Assembly: GCF_902150065.1 (NCBI RefSeq)
Contig: NC_043998.1
Span: 3,225,001 to 3,289,000, forward strand
Direction of reading: 5' to 3'
Length of the DNA: 64,000 bases
Origin: Myripristis murdjan
Lineage: Eukaryota > Chordata > Actinopteri > Holocentriformes > Holocentridae
The translations under genes were made by a program, and so were the position numbers. Shown here piece after piece: positions 49,172 through 61,500 of this stretch (positions are counted from its first letter, which is position 1; every line of letters begins with the position of its first letter). The notes under the pieces were generated by a model. It was not told the DNA's origin, ran no database searches, and saw only the letters and a program-made list of their open reading frames with translations.

Positions 49172-50660
49172 AAGCCTTTATCCTTTCTGTATCTCTGAGA
49201 GCAGAACTTCACTAGATGAAGGAGAAGATAGTGTTATTGTACTTGCAGTGAACCGCAGGGTATTTCTTGTCTCAAACTTAAGCTTGGTTTCTGGTCGCAT
49301 ACTGTATATGTATCCTCAGGCTTTGTATTTCTGCATACAGCCTCTTAACCGTTTTAATCATGTTTTTCTGTTAACACTTAATAACCGAGAAAGTGAAGAA
49401 CAGTTTTGTTTTTTTAATCATCAGATACAGACAAGATCTTATGTTGAGCTCTTGGTGTATTGTTCCTTTTGATTTTCAGAGTTCAGTGTTTAATCCCTTA
49501 ATTTGTGTTTTTTGTGAATTAGAGACCAGGCTATTGCTTTTAATTGCCAAAAACAAATTCCTTTCTTTTTCTTTTCTTTTCTTTTTTTTGCCTAGTTTCG
49601 TGAACTTTTTTTTTCTTCCTGAGTTTGTACAGATGTGATGCTGTATGTGGTTTATCAAGCAAAGTTTGGTTTGTATAAATTTTTAATGTGTATAACATTT
49701 AACATAATATAAACTAATGAGATTGAGGATCAGTGTATAATTTATGTGATGAAGATGTGTAAATTGGAAGGAGATTGCACTGAAGAAGACAACGGCAACA
49801 AGGTGCTTCACTGGAATGGAAAAAAAAAAAGTAAACACAGAAGAGGAGAGTGTGTCTTCTGAATCGTACAAACAGTTTCCCAGACTTTGTAGGGGTCTTG
49901 TCACTTCTTTGTCAGAACCACCTGCTGCCTACCTTTCAGAGCTGTTTGTGTATTTTTTACACATGGACTCACTCATGAGCAAAAACAATCCTTCGGTTTC
50001 AGCCCCTCACTTGTATCTAATTTTCAACAAGGACCAGAGGAACAAGCCTCCACAACTGCTGTGCCACAAGTGAAAATGGATTACTTTTCCCTCAAAGTGG
50101 ATGTTGTCAAGGATTTGTGTAACTGGTATTAGTTAGGACTACTGATATAAGAAACATTACTGGGCTCGGGTGGTTAGAAATGTCCTTACCAGCAGCAACG
50201 CTATAGATTTACAATTCTTGTGTCTCTAACCAGCAGCTGCACTTGACACCCGTGTGTAGCACATGGATAACACTGCCAGGTTTACACCTGTTTCAACTCA
50301 CGCACAGTTTAAGTGAACTTGAGTCTACTTGTGTCAACTCTCATACCAGTATGTTTGTATAGTTCTGATAAGACTGAAATATTTTAATTTTGCTTAATGT
50401 TTATAATATAGCCAAGGTGGAAATATGAGCTAACAGGACAAAAACTGACAAAAGCAATGCAAATGGTTAAATAGACCAAGTTATACTGTATCTTGTAAAA
50501 ACAAACAAAAAAAAGTAGATTTGGATGAATACAAAAACAAAATTACAATTAATGAATTGAAAAAAAAAATGGGCATGATGAGTATTTTCATAATATTAAG
50601 GCTTGTACAGTGCACATGCTTTGCATTGTATGTTTTGTGGAATAAATGGTCAACAGTGAT
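49172..50660 (+). other. ppp1r9b: ppp1r9b 3' UTR
   Basis: About 1.5 kb of T-rich sequence follows the stop with no exon. AATAAA at 50641-50646 is the likely polyadenylation signal. Confidence 0.6.
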
Positions 50661-50682
50661 GGTCAAGATTGCTGTTTTTATT
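50641..50682. promoter_or_regulatory. facing polyadenylation signals of ppp1r9b and the PRDM9-like gene
   Basis: AATAAA on the + strand (50641-50646) and AATAAA on the - strand (complement of TTTATT at 50677-50682) are 30 bases apart. They would end the two convergent mRNAs, whose tails could overlap. Confidence 0.5.
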
Positions 50683-51101
50683 TGTTATTTAGCATCTGGA
50701 GACAACGTAAGCTGCAATAAGCTCAGCAAAATCATCTGGATTTGTTTAATAGCACAGCTGTCTAAGTGCAAGTTCCATTACATTTCTATTACGTTTTTGT
50801 CTTAATTGCAGAAGAGGAATTTAGTGATGAGGTCAATTTATCCCCCACCGGTTTTATGAAAAGCTCTTTACCAGACAAAAGAAAGCCTTTGAACATAAAA
50901 ATCCACCAGTCTGAACATTAACTGACTGCTTTTAACAGAGTATAAGAGCTACACAGCTAGAGAGAGAATATTCAATAATTCTATGCAGCCCTTGGAAATC
51001 ACATGAAGTATATGAATTTGACAACTTAGTGCAATTAAGATGATTCAGGCAACAATTTATAAAGTCTGCAACTTCCATAAGACACTAAAAGTGTGATCTG
51101 G

Positions 51102-54100
51102 CTACGAGTGCATCTTTTGATGATGTCTCCTGAGATGATAGTTCCGAGAAAAGCTCTTTCCACACTGGGTACATTTGAACATTTTCTGGCCCAGGTGAAG
51201 CATCTGGTGAGCTTTGAGACTCTGCAGGCGGCTGAAGCTTTTGCAGCAGTCCGGGCAGTTATACGGCCTCACCCCCGTGTGCTTCCTCTCGTGTCGTTTC
51301 AGGTCTCCTGACTGCCGAAAACTCTCGCCACAGTGGGTGCACAGGTACGGCTTCTCTCCAGTGTGAGTTCTGATGTGCACGTTGAGCTGCCCGGTGTAGG
51401 AGAAGCTCTTTGTGCAGTGAGGACAGCTGTATGGCTTCTCCCCGGTGTGAATACGCTGATGTTGTTTGAGGCCGTAGTGATTTGCGAAGCCCTTTCCGCA
51501 GTCTGTGCATAAGTACAGAATCCTCACCTGCTGGAAGCACGTGTGAGATTTGAAATGTTTGGTGCTTACGTAACTCTTCCCACAGTGGGGGCAGACATGA
51601 GGTTTATCCTCTTCCTCCTCCCCCAGCACGTCCGCCTGGCTGTCTGACTCAGACTGTGACAGGTACTCTTGGGCGTGGTGTCTTCTGATGTGCTTGCGCA
51701 GGTAGCTCTTCATAGTGAAGGAAAACTGGCAAAATGAACATGGGAAAAGCTCAGAAGCACAATGATGCCTCTCACATCTTTTGGCCTTCTGGTGCTGTTT
51801 CAGGTTGCCAGACTTACTGAAGAACTTGCCACAGCGATCACAGCTGTAAGATTTCGCCTCAACATGCACCATTCTTTCATGCCTCTTCAGGAAACCAGAT
51901 TTATTAAAGGTTGCCTCGCAATGAGCACATTTGAGAGGTTTTGCTATGCATTTGTGTGCTTTTAGATCATCTGGGTTTCTGTATGTTCTTTTACAGCGAC
52001 TACAGCTGTACCAGCTGTATTTTGTCGAGTTTCCTGCTCTGTTTCTCGGCGCTGCAGCGCTGACATCAGGCCCCTCTGGCTCACTACAGGTCTCCTGAGC
52101 TGGAGCAGCACTGTCTGTTAACGTCTTCTTGCCGAGGCTTGCCCTTCGTTTTGGAGCGATAAGCTTGGTTATGGCAGAAATTCTGGACCTAGCTCCAAGT
52201 CGCTGTGGTCTCTGAGAAACAGGCGTTTGGATAGATTTTGCTGTTTTAGCAATTGAGGGATGTGCAACAAAGTCTGGATCATGGTCCTCATCACCATCAG
52301 CAGGCACTGGACTGTCCTCTTGATTTTCCACTGGTGGCACTTTGGGGCTTTCCTCCGTGTGATGGAGATTTATGTGCTCTTGAAGGGTGTCTTCAGAAGA
52401 AAACGTCAATGAACAGTTAGCACAGAAAAAGGTGATTGTAGTAGCTTCCTCCGCAGCCTCATCACCTCTTCCCCTTCCTCCTCCTCTTCCTCTCCTCTTC
52501 TGTTGGTGACATTTCAGGTGCCTGGCCAGGTCGCTGTACTGGCCAAAGCTCTTTCGACACACAGTGCAAACATAGGGGCGTAAATTGCCGTGGACAATAG
52601 CTTTATGCTTTTTAAGGTATCCATTTGTAAAGCTCTTACCACATTCTGAGCATGTGTTGGATTCGTCATCCAACTCCTGGGAAGTTTCTGCCTCCCCAAA
52701 GGAAAAATTGTCAGGTTCAGTCTGTTCTGTAGTTTCAGCTAGTTGCTCATTTACATCAGTTTCTTTGGTTTCAGGCAGTTTGTCAGCTACAGTTGGCTCC
52801 CCGATATTAGGCAGTTCTGACCTTGGTGGTGAGCTCTCTTTCTTCTTGCTCAGGATTTTGTTCTGACCGGGCACTATGTTGTCTTTTGTCGCTGCCTGCT
52901 TTTTGTGAACTAGCTGGTGTCTGACAAAGCCAGATGCCTGACTAAAACTTCGCCTGCAATGTGGACAGCAGTAGGGACGCCTGTTCGAGTGGACGCAAAG
53001 CTTGTGCCTCTTGAGGTGATGGGTGTGTTTAAAAATCTTCCCACATTCAGAGCATGTTCTGGTCTCTAAGGGGTCGACAGTCAACACCACCAGGGAGTTC
53101 GCAGGGTGCTCGGTGTCAGCGCTGGGAGAAGGGCTTTCAGATTCAGCTGCTTCAACCTCTGGTGTTGTACTGTTTTCTTTAGGCTGTAGATGGAAGTACT
53201 CTGTATGTCGCTGTAGGTAGGCCTCTGTGGTGAAGGACAGCTGACAGTGAGAGCAGAGGAATATCTGTGACATCACAGCCGTGTTGCTCTCTACAATTTA
53301 AAACAGAGAGAAAAATGAAGGTCACGCTACACTTTGCCAGATTCAACAATTTTAAAGGCAAAAACAAATGCATTGGTTAATGTAACTTCATGCAGATCAG
53401 TGTATATAAACGGGATATTTGAGAGACATTCACATTAAATATGTCCTGTTTTCATCTTCTCAAAGTATATGGTCCATATTCACAACTAGGGGAAGTAGAG
53501 GTTACCTGCTGGAGTTAACTTCATAAACCAGATCTGGGTCCACGCTTCACTAAGACGGACAATGAGCTTGCTGCTGGGCCACACCACGAGCTCGTCTCCG
53601 GGGTTTATGGTGCGACAGCAATGAAAAAGCACACTGTCTTTGTACTGGACTGCGAGCAAATTCTTCTCGTCTTCATTTCGAGCACAGTTCACATACCTGT
53701 TAGCGAAAAAGACCACTCACTAAGTTATGGAAACATGGACCAAGCAAGAAGACTCTTTTTCCTCATGGAAATGCAGACTTTGGCCCCAAAACACAGTACT
53801 GGATCGGTGGGCTTAAAACTACTGTTGAATATAGTGTGCTTTGTCGGTTTCTCTATGACATTTGATACTGTGTGACCAAGAAATTGGACTCAGTAATTTA
53901 CCTCATCCAGTTTGAGTGTGACTCTCTGGCAGCATCAATGTACTCATACTCATCTTTTCCCTTGTAAATCTGCCAAAAAAAAGAAGAAAAAAATCTTAAG
54001 CGCGAAATCTGCTCACATAACCACATCAACAACAAAATACTTGACGATACAAAAGTCAAATACAAATCTTACCTACAAGCTCATGAAAATGAAACTCCGT

Positions 54101-55426
54101 GTCACTGAAGTAATTAAATGGATTTTGGTGTGCCATATCCAAACTCACCTCCCAGGAAAAATCACTTGATAGAGCGCTCTCCTTTGTGGTCACTTCGCCC
54201 TCATAGGGCCCAAAATGAGCTCCAGGGGACACTGTTGGCCCTTGGTTTATGACCCCAAGCCCTGCATTGGGAATGCTCGATCTGCCAATCATCAGACCAT
54301 GGGGCAGAGTGAGAAGGGCCCTCTGGGGAACGCCCATGGGAGTAGGAGAGTCAAGTATAAAGGATGGACCATTCATACTATTAGGGTCACTATGGTCTTG
54401 GAACAGAGACCGACACTCCTCACAATCTGGAAAATACAAAAAAAAAAAAAAAACAGTCAAGTGAGAAATATTCCAACTGAGCTGTATTGCATACTTTTCT
54501 GTATCATCTAACATACATGTACACTCAGTGTCCACTTTATCAGGTCCACCTGTACAGTCTAATGCAGTTCAGTGCAACAGCTCTGCCATAAATTCTACCT
54601 TTTAACAAAGTTTATAATGTTCAGTTTTTGTTGACACTGTGTCAATTTGAGGTTGTAGTTTGCAGAGGTCTTGTACTGGACAAGGTTATATTTAGAGGTG
54701 TTTCTAATTTTTTGTCCTCCCTATTTATATAAAATGAGGGAGGACAGAATATTAGAAACAGCTCTCAGTAAAATGCAGTCCAGTACAGCAGCAGCACTAA
54801 CTATGAGTTCAATGCCAAACACAAAAGTGAATGAGCACCTCTGTTACTGTGACAACAAGAAAACCTGAGCATTATAGGCAGCAGGAAAGGAAACTTTATG
54901 GCACAACAGCTGGATTGGAGTGTGTATTAAATTGTGCAGGTGGACCTAATAAAGTGGCCACTGAGTGTGTATATGCTCAAGCACTTTTTGTACTTAATAA
55001 GCATAGTTAAATATTCAGTGTATGAGCTGACACATGTAAATGCTAAATTCCATTGAAAATAACCCAGGTAAGTTGTGACCACACGATACACCTAGACAGG
55101 GCATCGGGGAAACGCTGGTTATTTCCCAGGCTACTGACAGATGTAAACATATTCATCATTTTCACGGCTGGTTCAAGCTCAGTGTAGCTGTACTTTGCTA
55201 GAGATAGGCTGAAATCCTGCTTATATGTGGTACATAGAAGAATACCTGAGAAAAGGAGAAAATGTTTTTAAAAAAGGTGCATATAAGCAGCCAATAACAA
55301 ATAAGATAACTGTGATGTGAGACAGTATCTGGAATACAGTGTGCAACTGTGCTCTCTAAAATGATCATTCCCATGAAAATTGTGAATCATGTTATAATTA
55401 CAAGATCTGTCAAAATAGCTGTTAGA

Positions 55427-55457
<31 letters not shown>

Positions 55458-56107
55458 GATGTAGCCTTTTTCTTAAGTAATTATGCTATGAACTCTGTAG
55501 GGAAAATATATATTTTTTGTTACATGCTGTACTGTGCAGGTTATCATCAGTGTTTGGGCATGTTGTGATAAGAATGTATTATTTATCTGTTTACATCAAA
55601 TGGCTTCAAAAACCAAATTACGTTTTGAGAAAAAGGCCTGAATCCTTCTCATTTCACATGGCTACTTGAGGTTTTCCCATGATAATTCATTCATTTTCCA
55701 CGTCTTCTCAAGTTGCAGTATTACAAGGTTTCAAAAAATGCATGGAAACGTCCCATTACATCCAGTGAACAGTAGAGAAATTTGGAAAGAAACACTACTG
55801 CTTACAAAAGCCATCATCAAACTCGGAGTCTCCTCCTTGCACCATGGTGTCCAACAGCTTCTGAATTGGTGTTTCCTCTGGCTCTAATGCTGGAAGCTCT
55901 ACAACAGACATTATTTGGAAAACGTATTAATAAAAAGAACATGTGTCATGATAATAGGATATCTAAAAGTTAAATATCAACATTTGTCAGGCTCATGTGG
56001 TTTGTCCTACCTGCAGAGGAGCTGTTGTCAGAGGGCAGGCACTCCTCGGTTACGATGACCTCCTCGGTCGTCTCAACCCACTCCTCCACGTTTCCTCTTT
56101 CAGACAT
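51102..56107 (-). CDS. prdm9: PRDM9-type PR/SET domain and C2H2 zinc-finger protein (teleost beta-like)
   Basis: Six coding exons on the - strand: 56107-56011, 55898-55806, 54426-54149, 53969-53902, 53696-53506, 53290-51102 (971 aa). After a short acidic start (MSERGNVEEWVETTEE) there is no KRAB or SSXRD region. Residue 64 starts YCEEC, then the PR/SET domain: GLMIGRSSIPNAGLGV, HFGPYEGEV, NWMRYVNCARNEDEKNLLAV, PGDELVVW. About 16 C2H2 fingers follow (some with altered ligands); the last five are linked by TGEKP-like spacers. In mammalian PRDM9 this SET domain methylates H3K4/K36 and the finger array places meiotic breaks. Here two catalytic tyrosines are replaced (H204, P219) while Y138 stays, and the fingers are unlike one another. 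That matches the slowly evolving teleost PRDM9-beta class, probably without methyltransferase activity. Confidence 0.87.
54521..54968. mobile_element. terminal-inverted-repeat element, 448 bp, in PRDM9-like intron 2
   Basis: The left end ACACTCAGTGTCCACTTTAT, then CAGGTCCACCTGTAC, is matched by the right end in inverse (ACACTCAGTGGCCACTTTAT, then TAGGTCCACCTGCAC). The interior codes for nothing recognised. The CACTCAGTGGCCACTTTAT end is widespread in fish genomes. I cannot name the superfamily safely. Confidence 0.7.
54969..55805. other. remainder of PRDM9-like intron 2
   Basis: AT-rich, with a long poly-A/T tract at 55433-55457. No exon is seen. Confidence 0.5.
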
Positions 56108-57871
56108 GAGTGCAGACGCTGTGGAGGGTCAGCGAAAAATATAAACCGGCTATCCTGATGACAGTGGTTTGGCTACACAACGGACCCTCGTCACGGCAGC
56201 CGCTCTGACGTGGAAGAGCAGAGTAAACACAAGAGTTACTGAAGTTCTGATCAAATTAGGCTTATAACAGAGACAAGGACTTGGTGTGGTGCACGCTCTA
56301 TGTTAAAAGTAAATATACCCTTACATTTCCATGACAAAAATGCTGAATTTTCATGACCTAGCAGCACAATGTTTTTTTTATTCCTTGAAGAAAATGTTGA
56401 GCACACTTCAGATTCAGAGGTATTTGTAAAACTTATTACCATTTTATTCTGCCAGGGAGGGGGCCATAACATGAGAACAATGGAAAATAAATACTGCATT
56501 TGGTGAGTAACTAGTTACTGGCTTCTTTTGTTAGTGAGGCCAAAAAAATCCATGATACTCAATGGCTTGTCTTAAGAATTTATTTAAACGTCCTGTTACC
56601 TTCAACTTTACTACTATTTTTTATCAGCTGGGGTCACTTTAACCCCAGTAACACAGTCTATGTGTCAGGAAGAGGGGAGGTTTTTTTTTTTTTTTTTTTT
56701 TTAAAGATTATAAATAGCATGTTATAGTTCTTCACTGTCATCCAAAACAACTAAAACTGATGTGTGTATAATGGTGATATTTCTCACGTTTTATACAGCA
56801 CACTAATTGTCACACTAACATGAAAACGCATGATCATGCTAATGTCACGTAAATGTCATGAAACATGAAGCAAAAAAAAATGTCATCATATAATCATGCA
56901 TTTAGATTGAATTGGCTCAAACTGACCCCAACGATAACAGCGGGGTAAATTCCCTGATTTTTCCTTTCTGGGATGGACGTTTCAAATTCCATGACTTTCC
57001 AGAAATTCCACGACAACTGGGAAGTCTGTCTATGAAAGTCATGGAGATAGCTAACTACAAAACGATAGCTAACACTGGTCAGGTCATCAGCCACGGCCAA
57101 GAGATTTAAGGCTAATTTAAAGTAAAGGTTGGCGATTAAACAGGTCGGATTTAATTTAGTGTTGTGGAGAAGGCTAAAATGATTCTCTCTAGCTAACCTC
57201 AGTGTTAGTAACTATACTGTGAGCACAGCGAGATCAGGAAGATGAAAACAGACATTATCACACAGAACAACCCCCTCCAAGTTAACATTGGCTAAATTAT
57301 GTACAAGTAATATATAACACAAAAAATATAATAACAAATGCAATCTCAATTACCATAAATTCCTCGGACGGAAGTGTACGGAGCAGTATTATTGACTCAA
57401 ATCGCACATTTGTGAATGTTGTGTGCGTTAGCTTAGCTTGGTAGCCACTGCTGCTGCTGCTGCTTCTTCTTCTGTGGTGTCTTCCGCCAGCTGGCACCCT
57501 TAACGTCGCATTACTGCCGCCTTCTGGCGGTATCTGTCTTCTACATTAATCATTTTTTTACATCCTTCTTATTAATCCCGTTCTCTTCAGGAACTCATAA
57601 CGTCCTTCTGATGGAAGTAAAGCATTTTTTAAAATTTAATTTAATCATTTATTTATTTTTTGTTGTTTTTTAAGGATTATATTAAAGACAATAACGTATA
57701 CTAACCTATATCCACGTCCCCCGACAAAAAGAATTCTATCAAAATCAATATAAATGCCGTTGTAGGGACGTGAAGACGGTATAAATACACTGAATACAAA
57801 TTTGTAAAAATCTACGACTGGAACTTAATATGAAATAGTCTTGTACTGTCTTGCTCAGCACTGGTGTAACG
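56108..57871. other. 5' region of the PRDM9-like gene and intergenic gap
   Basis: The - strand transcription start is probably near 57480-57520, in a GC-richer block, with untranslated exon(s) before the ATG exon; the exact splice is not resolved. A (GCT)n run lies at 57449-57463. 56270-57010 is AT-rich with fish repeat-like CCATGACTTTCCAG words. No other gene. Confidence 0.4.
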
Positions 57872-57942
57872 GCGCCGCTGGTGTAGTGGTATCATGCAAG
57901 ATTCCCATTCTTGCGACCCGGGTTCGATTCCCGGGCGGCGCA
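57872..57942 (+). tRNA. tRNA-Gly (anticodon CCC)
   Basis: A 71 nt cloverleaf is complete. The acceptor stem pairs GCGCCGC with GCGGCGC and the discriminator base is A. The D arm is TGGTGTAGTGGTA. The anticodon loop has CCC at 57904-57906. The T arm is CCCGGGTTCGATTCCCGGG. Internal promoter boxes are A box TGGTGTAGTGG and B box GGTTCGATTCC (57921-57931). No CCA is encoded, as in eukaryotes. As far as I recall, the sequence matches human tRNA-Gly-CCC closely. It lies alone between the divergent PRDM9-like gene and fbxw10. Confidence 0.97.
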
Positions 57943-57947
57943 CGCCG

Positions 57948-57953
57948 TTTTTT
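57948..57953 (+). terminator. RNA polymerase III terminator
   Basis: A run of six T residues begins five bases after the tRNA end. Confidence 0.9.
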
Positions 57954-58549
57954 CAAACCTTTACCCTTAATTTGTACTGAGAAGGGAATTTTACTAAATG
58001 TCAAGCACTGGGCTGTATTAATACTTTACGTGAAATCATTAGTACGTAGTGAGTGGCATTCATAGGTGTACATAAATGATAGAGGAGAAACCACAAGCAA
58101 AACGGGGTATAATGTATCAGCTTGTTCTTGTGTGTGCTCCAAAAGTCACTCAGACTGTGTCCTAACAGGGTGTCGCCATTTGTTAGTCCTCTGTGTTGCT
58201 GCAGATTATATGCCTTGTTAACGTGAAGCTCTCCTTCAGGTTGACGTTTTATGACCTGAGTAAGTTGTGTTGATGTCACTTCTGCGGGTGGCGTGCTTGA
58301 TTTTCAATCGGTGCATTTACAACTGGTTTTCTTCATGGGGTCTAGTTTATACCGCTTGCACGATTAAATCCCAACACTGTGCGTTTTATCTCGCGTTGAT
58401 TGGATTTGGCACCTCCACGCGGCGATCCGGAAGGGAGGGGAGAGACGCGTGGACCGTGGCGTGGGCTGTCGCTTAGCAACGAGCAGCCTCGGCACCGAGA
58501 AGCGGGATTTAAACTCAAGCCTCACTCACCATAAAGAAATTACGTCAAA

Positions 58550-61500
58550 ATGAGGCCCGCCCGGTTTAGAAAGTGCGTTTCGGAGAGCGACATCAGCTGT
58601 AAACAGAGGGACGGACATGTCAACACCTCCGGAGGCTCTCAATCTCACGGATTTTCCTCCCAGTGGCCGTGGCCAGCCGCACATCCGCCCAGGAGGAGGT
58701 TTCTGGTCGGGCTGCTCCTGCGCTGCAAAAGCGTCCAAGTGCTCGAAAGCATCCAGAGAGTTTTGCAAGTGACATCCTGGAAAGTCTTCACTTACGCCAG
58801 GTCAAAGAAACCAAATTTACCCGATGAGATGTTCATGTCCTCTCAGGGTTACGATGAAAACCTGCCCGGCACCGACATGGTTAAAATCTGGGACTGGTTC
58901 AGCGGTAGTCCCGACTGGATTAAATCAAAGTATCTGTGCCACCTCCTCTCTTTCTGTGACACGGAGCTCTTACGCCTGTTGGGGAACCTCGCCAGTGTGC
59001 TGCTGGTCCGACAAAGGCGAGGATTTCTACAGTTTAATGGTAAAATCACAAGCAGAGACTTGCAGGGAGATTAATTCCTCAGATTATGGTGCTGCGGGTT
59101 CTACTGGACTGGACCGATAGAGGTCAACAAAGGTCATGCCTCTTTGTCACAACTGCTGTGCATGATCTGGTCTCAATGTTGCTCCGTTTTCCATTCCTTT
59201 ATGACTTAAAATTTATTGAAAAAACAAAAAAACTCTGTATATTACAACACCATTGTCACTATTACCATTAACACAAACATAAGGGGAACCATAAAAAAAT
59301 GAATAATTTAAAACATACATTAGACAACAGAAGGGAGAAGGGGAAAAATAGATAATAAAGTACAAATAAAACAGATTGTCTATCCTAATTGGCCTATTAT
59401 CAGAAAGCACAAATAGAGGTAAAAGGGGTAAAAAAGGAGAGTTAAAGAAATGAATGAATGAATGAATGAATGAATGAATGAATGAATGAATAGGATAAAG
59501 TTTCCACCAAGGGCATCCAATATCACATAACATCACCAACATTCTGTAATATCCAAAATACATGTGGCTCCGTTTTCTAACATTGAGTGATTAGATCAAA
59601 GTAATCATTTTCAACTGTTTTTTTTTTTTTTTTAATTTGCTGTGCATGTGTTATTACTATTATTGTTTTTATTTTATTTTATTTATTTTGGCAATTTTGA
59701 CAGTTATATTCCATTTTCAGCAAAGAGCACCCAGCAGAATGGGTCTCCTGGGGTGGTGGCTGTTGGCACCAGAGGTTTTTCTGAGAGGAAAGGTGGCCGT
59801 AAAGACGGCAAGGCTGACGCTGAGGACCCTGCTCTCATGGTGGTGCCTGGATCCTCCACATCCATGTCTGGGGTCAGCCAGTGCCGAGACTTCATCCGCT
59901 GCCTCCCTGTGCATCTGTCCAAGAGGATACTGGGTGAGTATGATGTAGATATCAATAAGAAAAAACAGGCTATCAGTGTTTCCACGGTCTTCTTGGGGAG
60001 GAGCAGCGGAGCAGCGTGCTTTTCTCTGGCTGTTCAGTGCAGAGTAACCCAGCCACATGCCCTTGAACTGATAGCGAAAAGCAAACTGAGCCAGGCTAAT
60101 GATACCATGGGGATGTAACTCAATTACTCAAGAATGCCCTTGTTAAATCTCCCTTTCAATCACACTGGGTTACCCTTGGATATAGGCACAACAAAACCCT
60201 GCCTTGCAACCTACTCCAGAACAAGCAATCTTCTTGTCTGTCTCACTTTGACATTAAAATACATATCATTTAAAAGAAGCTCATTGAGTAGAAAAAGGCC
60301 ACAAGGCTGTAATAAGCCAAACAAAAAACTATCAAATTCCATTTTTCTCATAACCAAACATACAGTGGCGTCCAAACGTCTGAGTCCACAGAATCCAGAC
60401 TTTCTTGTTTTCACATTACCAAAAAAACAAAAAAACAAAAAAACAAAAAACAAATATGCAGTTGATGCTTTTACTCAAAACAAATTGAGAACTGATGCAA
60501 ATATACATGCTAACACCATGCACATTCATCCACATTATCTGTTTTCTGTCAGGTCTGCTGGACAAACACACTTTGAGATGCTGCCAAAGAGTTTCTCGGT
60601 ACTGGCGGTACCTTGCCCGGGACACCATGGGCGACACTGATGCCAAAGTAATTTTCCAGGACCGCATTGCGATGATGAAGGTATAGCATGTTCATATTTT
60701 ATATATTGGTACATGTAAATATATACTTTTATAATCATACACAAAGATTTTAACAATGATTAACAGCGTGCATAGCTGTCACTGGTCGTTACATTTTTGG
60801 TGATAAGGCGGACGCAAAGTGAATTCAGTTAGATATTAAAGTTGGATTTTGGATTATGTCACTTCATCAGGGAGCTCAGGGAGATTGCAGTTTGCCAATA
60901 CACACAGATTCAATTATTAAAACCTGCAATGCCAGGAAGCTATTTTTCAGTTCAAGAAGCTGTCTGTATAAAAGTATTTTCTTCACATAATGAGTGTCTA
61001 GGGAAGTTTTCTGGGCAACAAATGTCAGTGGAAGTTAAATAATAGCAAAAATTATACTGATGTAGAAGAACAATGTTTTTTGTGTTTTTTAATTCCATGA
61101 TGTCCACTGTCTTTTTGTCTTCTAGAGCAAGAGTATTAAGAGAGTCAGCCCCACCTATGCCAACATCCTTGAAGTCCTCGTGCCGGTCAAATGTGATGAA
61201 GGACGAGATTTTCACTCTGTGGACCAAAAGGTCTTTCTTCCATAACTGTCACCTTTTGTACCAGAAAACTGCTTTCAATTGTGAAATTATCAAATACAAG
61301 TTTAAATACTCGTATTTTTTTTTTTTTTTTTCATCATGGCTTCACAGGGCAAGCCTTTTGAAGCTGCTTATGCCGGCATCAAAACCAGAACGGTCCAAAT
61401 GGAGGAGCGGAACGTGTATTGTGGCATATATAGTGTCACGATGCTGCTGGAGAAGTTAGTGTCCTCTGTTTTTATTCCCACTTTATACATGGACAATATA

